Shown piece by piece: positions 34,017 through 37,227 of a stretch of DNA of 37,227 bases. Position numbers and translations under genes: made by a program. The notes below the pieces were generated by a model that ran no database searches, was not told where the DNA came from, and saw only the letters and a list, made by a program, of their open reading frames with translations. The first letter of the stretch is position 1; the number at the start of each line of letters is the position of its first letter. This stretch comes from an uncultured Bacteroidales bacterium (GTDB lineage: Bacteria > Bacteroidota > Bacteroidia > Bacteroidales > UBA4417): positions 1 through 37,227 of the forward strand of contig CAIRMR010000057.1 in assembly GCA_903879715.1 (NCBI GenBank), written 5' to 3'.

Positions 34017-37000
34017 ATGTCAGACGGACCCATATCAATCAGGCTTGGAAAAGCCGCAACCGAATTTAATGTCGGTGTAACCACTATCGTTGACTTTCTG
34101 CATAAGAAAGGTCACAAAATCGATAGTAATCCGAACACTAAGTTGAGTCCGGAAATGCATATTCTTTTGGTAAAAGAATACCAGCCCGATAAGGCTGCAA
34201 AGGATATTGCAAAACATATCGAACTGGAATACCAGGCTCAGAAAGCTGCAAAAGCTGAAGAGAAAAAACCTCTTGTGGAAGAAGTTAAACCAGTAAAAGA
34301 CATTATTGCTGCCGCTCCTGTTCAGGAAAAAGCTCCAGTTATTGCGCCTGTCGTAACAAAACCACCAATGGTAGAACCTCCAATGGTTGAAAAAGCTCCT
34401 GAAGTTAAGGTAGCACCTAAGGTTGCTCCTGAAGTTGTTGTTCCGGCAAAGCCATCAGATACAACTGCAGAAGTTGCAAAGGTTGAAGTGCCAGTAGCCG
34501 TTGAAAAAGCACACCAGGAAAAAGCTCCTGTTGCTGTAGAAACTGCGGAACCTGCAGTTACCTCCTTACAGACGGAAACAGAGAAAGCACAAAAAGCTGT
34601 AGTTGCCGAAAGCGCTGCACCTAAGGCTGTTGTTACGCCTCCGGTTGCTGAAACAGAAACTATTGCTGAAAGTGATGAAACAGCTCCTACCGGACCAAAA
34701 GTATTAGGTAAAATTGATCTGAAACAGTTCGATAAAAAACCTAAGAAAAAAGAAAAGGGAGAAAAGGTTGCTGAAAAAGAGCCTAAACCAGAAACTAAAC
34801 AAGCTCCTTCTGTAGTTGAAACACCAGATGTAGTTGTTGAAAAAGTCATTGAACAGGTTGCAACACCTGTTGCTCCTGTAATACAGGAAGTTGTTCTACC
34901 TGAACCTGCAGCTCCTGTTGCAGCCGAAGAAACTACAACCCGTATCAGTGATGTGCCATCCATTGATGGAACTTACAATAAATCGGATTCAAACTACCTG
35001 CAAACCAAGTTTACCAAGCTTGAAGGGCCTAAAATCCTTAGTAAAATAGAGTTACCGCAGCCTTCACGTCCTGAACCACGCAAACCTGTCGCCTCATCGA
35101 GTGATGAAGACAGCAAGTCGAAAAAGCGTAAACGTAAACGTCTGAATAAAGGTAAAAACGGAACTGACGCTGCAGCTCCAGGCACGACACCCGGTACTAC
35201 TACTCCAAGAGTTGTTGTACCTGCCAAACTTCACGATAGAACTAAAGCTAAACCAGGAGCCAAAACACATACCCGTGCGGTTTTACCTAAGGCTGAACTT
35301 ACAGAAGAAGATATCCAGAAACAGATCAAGGAAACCCTGCAGCGATTGAGTGGCACCGGAAAATCGAAAGCTTCGAAATACCGCCGCGAAAAACGTAATG
35401 TTGCCAGTCAGCATATGCAGGAGGAAGTTGCCAGGGCTGAAGAAGACAAACTGGTACTTAAAGTAACAGAATTTGTTACCGCCAACGACTTGTCGGTGAT
35501 GATGGATGTACCAGTTACAAAGATCATTGCAACCTGTATGACTTTAGGGATGTTTGTCTCGATTAACCAGCGTCTGGATGCTGAAACTATTTCGGTGCTT
35601 GCCGACGAATTCGGGTATAAAGTAGAATTTGTAAGTGTTGAAGTACAGGAAGCGATTGATAATTCAGATGAACTGGATGACCCTGCTCTGCTGAAACCAC
35701 GTAATCCAATCGTTACCGTAATGGGTCACGTGGATCATGGTAAAACCTCACTGCTCGACCATATCCGCAGTGCCAACGTAATTGCCGGAGAAGCCGGAGG
35801 TATTACTCAGCATATCGGGGCTTATGAAGTACAACTGGAAGACGGCCGGAAGATCACTTTCCTCGATACTCCTGGTCACGAAGCGTTTACAGCTATGCGT
35901 GCCCGTGGTGCCCAGGTTACTGACCTTGTAATTATTGTAGTAGCGGCTGACGATACCGTAATGCCTCAAACCAAGGAAGCCATCAACCATGCACAGGCTG
36001 CAGGTGTTCCAATGGTTTTTGCCATCAATAAAATTGATAAAAACGGAGCTAACCCGGAGAAAATAAAAGAAGAACTCTCGAAACTCAATATTCTGGTTGA
36101 GGATTGGGGTGGAAAATACCAAAGCCAGGAAATATCAGCGAAGAAAGGTATTAATGTTACCGAACTTTTGGATAAAGTATTGCTCGAAGCCGAATTACTC
36201 GACCTTCACGCCAACCCGGATGCGAGGGCTTCAGGAACTGTAATTGAATCTTCGCTGGATAAAGGCCGCGGATATGTTGCTAAACTGCTTGTTCAGAATG
36301 GCACACTTAAATTAGGCGACTTTATACTTGCCGGTTCAGTTTATGGTAAAGTAAAAGCCATGTACAACGAACGTAACCTACCGGTAAAAGAGGCTGGTCC
36401 TTCGGCTCCTGTACTCCTACTTGGACTAACAGGCGCGCCACAGGCCGGTGACAAGTTTAAAGTTATGATTGACGAGCGTGAAGCGAAACAAATCGCCACC
36501 AAACGTCAGCAATTGCAGCGCGAACAAGGTATTCGTACGCAAAAACATATTACCCTCGACGAAATCGGTCGCCGTATTGCTATAGGTGACTTCAAGGAAC
36601 TCAATATAATTGTAAAAGCCGACGTGGATGGTTCAGTTGAAGCTTTGTCAGATTCATTGCTCAAACTTTCAACACCTCAGGTTCAGGTGAATGTAATTCA
36701 CAAGAGTGTGGGTGCAATCACCGAAAGCGACGTACTGTTAGCATCTGCATCAAATGCGATTATCGCCGGTTTCCAGGTCCGTCCAAGTATGAGTGCCCGC
36801 AAATTAGCCGAGCGCGAAGAAATCGATATCCGTTTCTATTCCATTATCTACACGGCTATCAACGAAATCAAACTCGCTATCGAAGGTATGCTTGCTCCTG
36901 AAATAGAAGAAAAAATTGTTTGTAACGTCGAAATACGCGAAGTATTCAAAAATTCAAAGGTCGGTTCTATTGCAGGTTGTATGGTACTGGATGGTAAAAT

Positions 37001-37205
37001 CACCCGTAACACTCGTATTCGTGTTATCCGTGATGGTATTGTTGTACATGCAGGATCACTGGGTTCACTCAAACGTTTCAAGGACGATGTGAAAGAAGTG
37101 CTTACCGGTTACGAATGCGGATTGAACATCGATAACTTCAATGACATCAAAATCGGCGATATTGTTGAAGGTTACGAAGAAGTTGAAGTTAAACGGAAAC
37201 TGTAA
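34017..37205 (+). CDS. infB: Translation initiation factor IF-2
   Basis: A 1062-residue GTPase that brings initiator tRNA to the ribosome. It begins [20 protein letters not shown], the usual Bacteroidota start; a TTG at 33954 would add 21 residues not seen in the family, so the ATG is preferred. Residues 1-60 are an IF2_N-like helical domain. About 60-400 is low-complexity, rich in Ala, Pro, Val, Glu and Lys. A second IF2_N domain precedes the G domain, where GHVDHGKT (G1) starts near residue 570. [12 protein letters not shown] (G2), DTPGHEAF (G3), NKID (G4) and SAKKG (G5) follow in order. Domains II-IV follow to the end. It lies 169 bp after nusA and is complete. Confidence 0.97.
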   Translation: MSDGPISIRLGKAATEFNVGVTTIVDFLHKKGHKIDSNPNTKLSPEMHILLVKEYQPDKAAKDIAKHIELEYQAQKAAKAEEKKPLVEEVKPVKDIIAAAPVQEKAPVIAPVVTKPPMVEPPMVEKAPEVKVAPKVAPEVVVPAKPSDTTAEVAKVEVPVAVEKAHQEKAPVAVETAEPAVTSLQTETEKAQKAVVAESAAPKAVVTPPVAETETIAESDETAPTGPKVLGKIDLKQFDKKPKKKEKGEKVAEKEPKPETKQAPSVVETPDVVVEKVIEQVATPVAPVIQEVVLPEPAAPVAAEETTTRISDVPSIDGTYNKSDSNYLQTKFTKLEGPKILSKIELPQPSRPEPRKPVASSSDEDSKSKKRKRKRLNKGKNGTDAAAPGTTPGTTTPRVVVPAKLHDRTKAKPGAKTHTRAVLPKAELTEEDIQKQIKETLQRLSGTGKSKASKYRREKRNVASQHMQEEVARAEEDKLVLKVTEFVTANDLSVMMDVPVTKIIATCMTLGMFVSINQRLDAETISVLADEFGYKVEFVSVEVQEAIDNSDELDDPALLKPRNPIVTVMGHVDHGKTSLLDHIRSANVIAGEAGGITQHIGAYEVQLEDGRKITFLDTPGHEAFTAMRARGAQVTDLVIIVVAADDTVMPQTKEAINHAQAAGVPMVFAINKIDKNGANPEKIKEELSKLNILVEDWGGKYQSQEISAKKGINVTELLDKVLLEAELLDLHANPDARASGTVIESSLDKGRGYVAKLLVQNGTLKLGDFILAGSVYGKVKAMYNERNLPVKEAGPSAPVLLLGLTGAPQAGDKFKVMIDEREAKQIATKRQQLQREQGIRTQKHITLDEIGRRIAIGDFKELNIIVKADVDGSVEALSDSLLKLSTPQVQVNVIHKSVGAITESDVLLASASNAIIAGFQVRPSMSARKLAEREEIDIRFYSIIYTAINEIKLAIEGMLAPEIEEKIVCNVEIREVFKNSKVGSIAGCMVLDGKITRNTRIRVIRDGIVVHAGSLGSLKRFKDDVKEVLTGYECGLNIDNFNDIKIGDIVEGYEEVEVKRKL

Positions 37206-37227
37206 TTTTTAGTCCGGGTGCGACTTC

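Noticed and set aside
34322-34963. Long minus-strand open frame (213 codons) inside infB
   Set aside because: It is a Thr/Ser/Gly-rich shadow of the Ala/Pro/Glu-rich low-complexity part of IF-2, with no domain and no promoter.

Overview
The window looks like chromosomal DNA from a member of the Bacteroidota, most likely Bacteroidales or a close relative. The evidence is a Porin_10 outer-membrane protein, a UpxY-type antiterminator, two very long DUF2723 membrane proteins, a GxxExxY protein, a eukaryote-like citrate synthase, and repeated TAnnTTTG promoter elements with no clear Shine-Dalgarno sequences. No intact transposase, phage, CRISPR array or defence island was found. Most of the content is core genome, with a small accessory stretch at about 3.3-10.6 kb.

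Layout. 1-178: the 3' end of a 5S rRNA (end of an rRNA operon) and its terminators. 328-3128: a porin and a SpoU/TrmH-family rRNA methyltransferase. 3368-10555: surface-sugar genes. These are a WlbA-like UDP-GlcNAcA 3-dehydrogenase, gmd and fcl for GDP-L-fucose, an UpxY antiterminator, a TviB-type UDP-GlcNAc 6-dehydrogenase and a hexapeptide acyltransferase. A frameshifted GxxExxY gene bounded by 49-base inverted repeats lies between gmd and fcl. 10618-14268 (minus): an M23 endopeptidase and the iorA-iorB pair. 14459-14768: a 7-bp-period repeat array. 14798-20268: acpH, gltA, icd, a DCC protein, dtd and rsgA. 20544-24582: a PrsW-like membrane protein, dprA, a MurG-like glycosyltransferase and lgt. 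24964-31624 (minus): two tandem DUF2723 paralogues, each with its own terminator. 31859-37205: tRNA-Gln, a structured leader, then rimP-nusA-infB.

How the genes fit together. TviB makes UDP-GlcNAcA, which is the substrate of WlbA, and gmd plus fcl make GDP-L-fucose. The sugar region therefore supplies activated sugars for a capsule, O-antigen or protein glycan whose glycosyltransferases and flippase lie elsewhere. The DUF2723 proteins belong to a family related to the GT-C protein O-mannosyltransferase TMEM260 and could use lipid-linked sugars at the membrane. gltA and icd form the oxidative branch of the TCA cycle. The last block is the conserved translation/transcription operon.

The least explained observations are: (1) the GxxExxY cassette, whose two arms each carry four CAC cores about one helical turn apart; (2) two arrays of unrelated sequence that share a 7-bp period; (3) the tRNA-Gln/rimP leader, with mutually exclusive pairings ahead of a terminator; (4) a PrsW-like protein lacking its catalytic residues.
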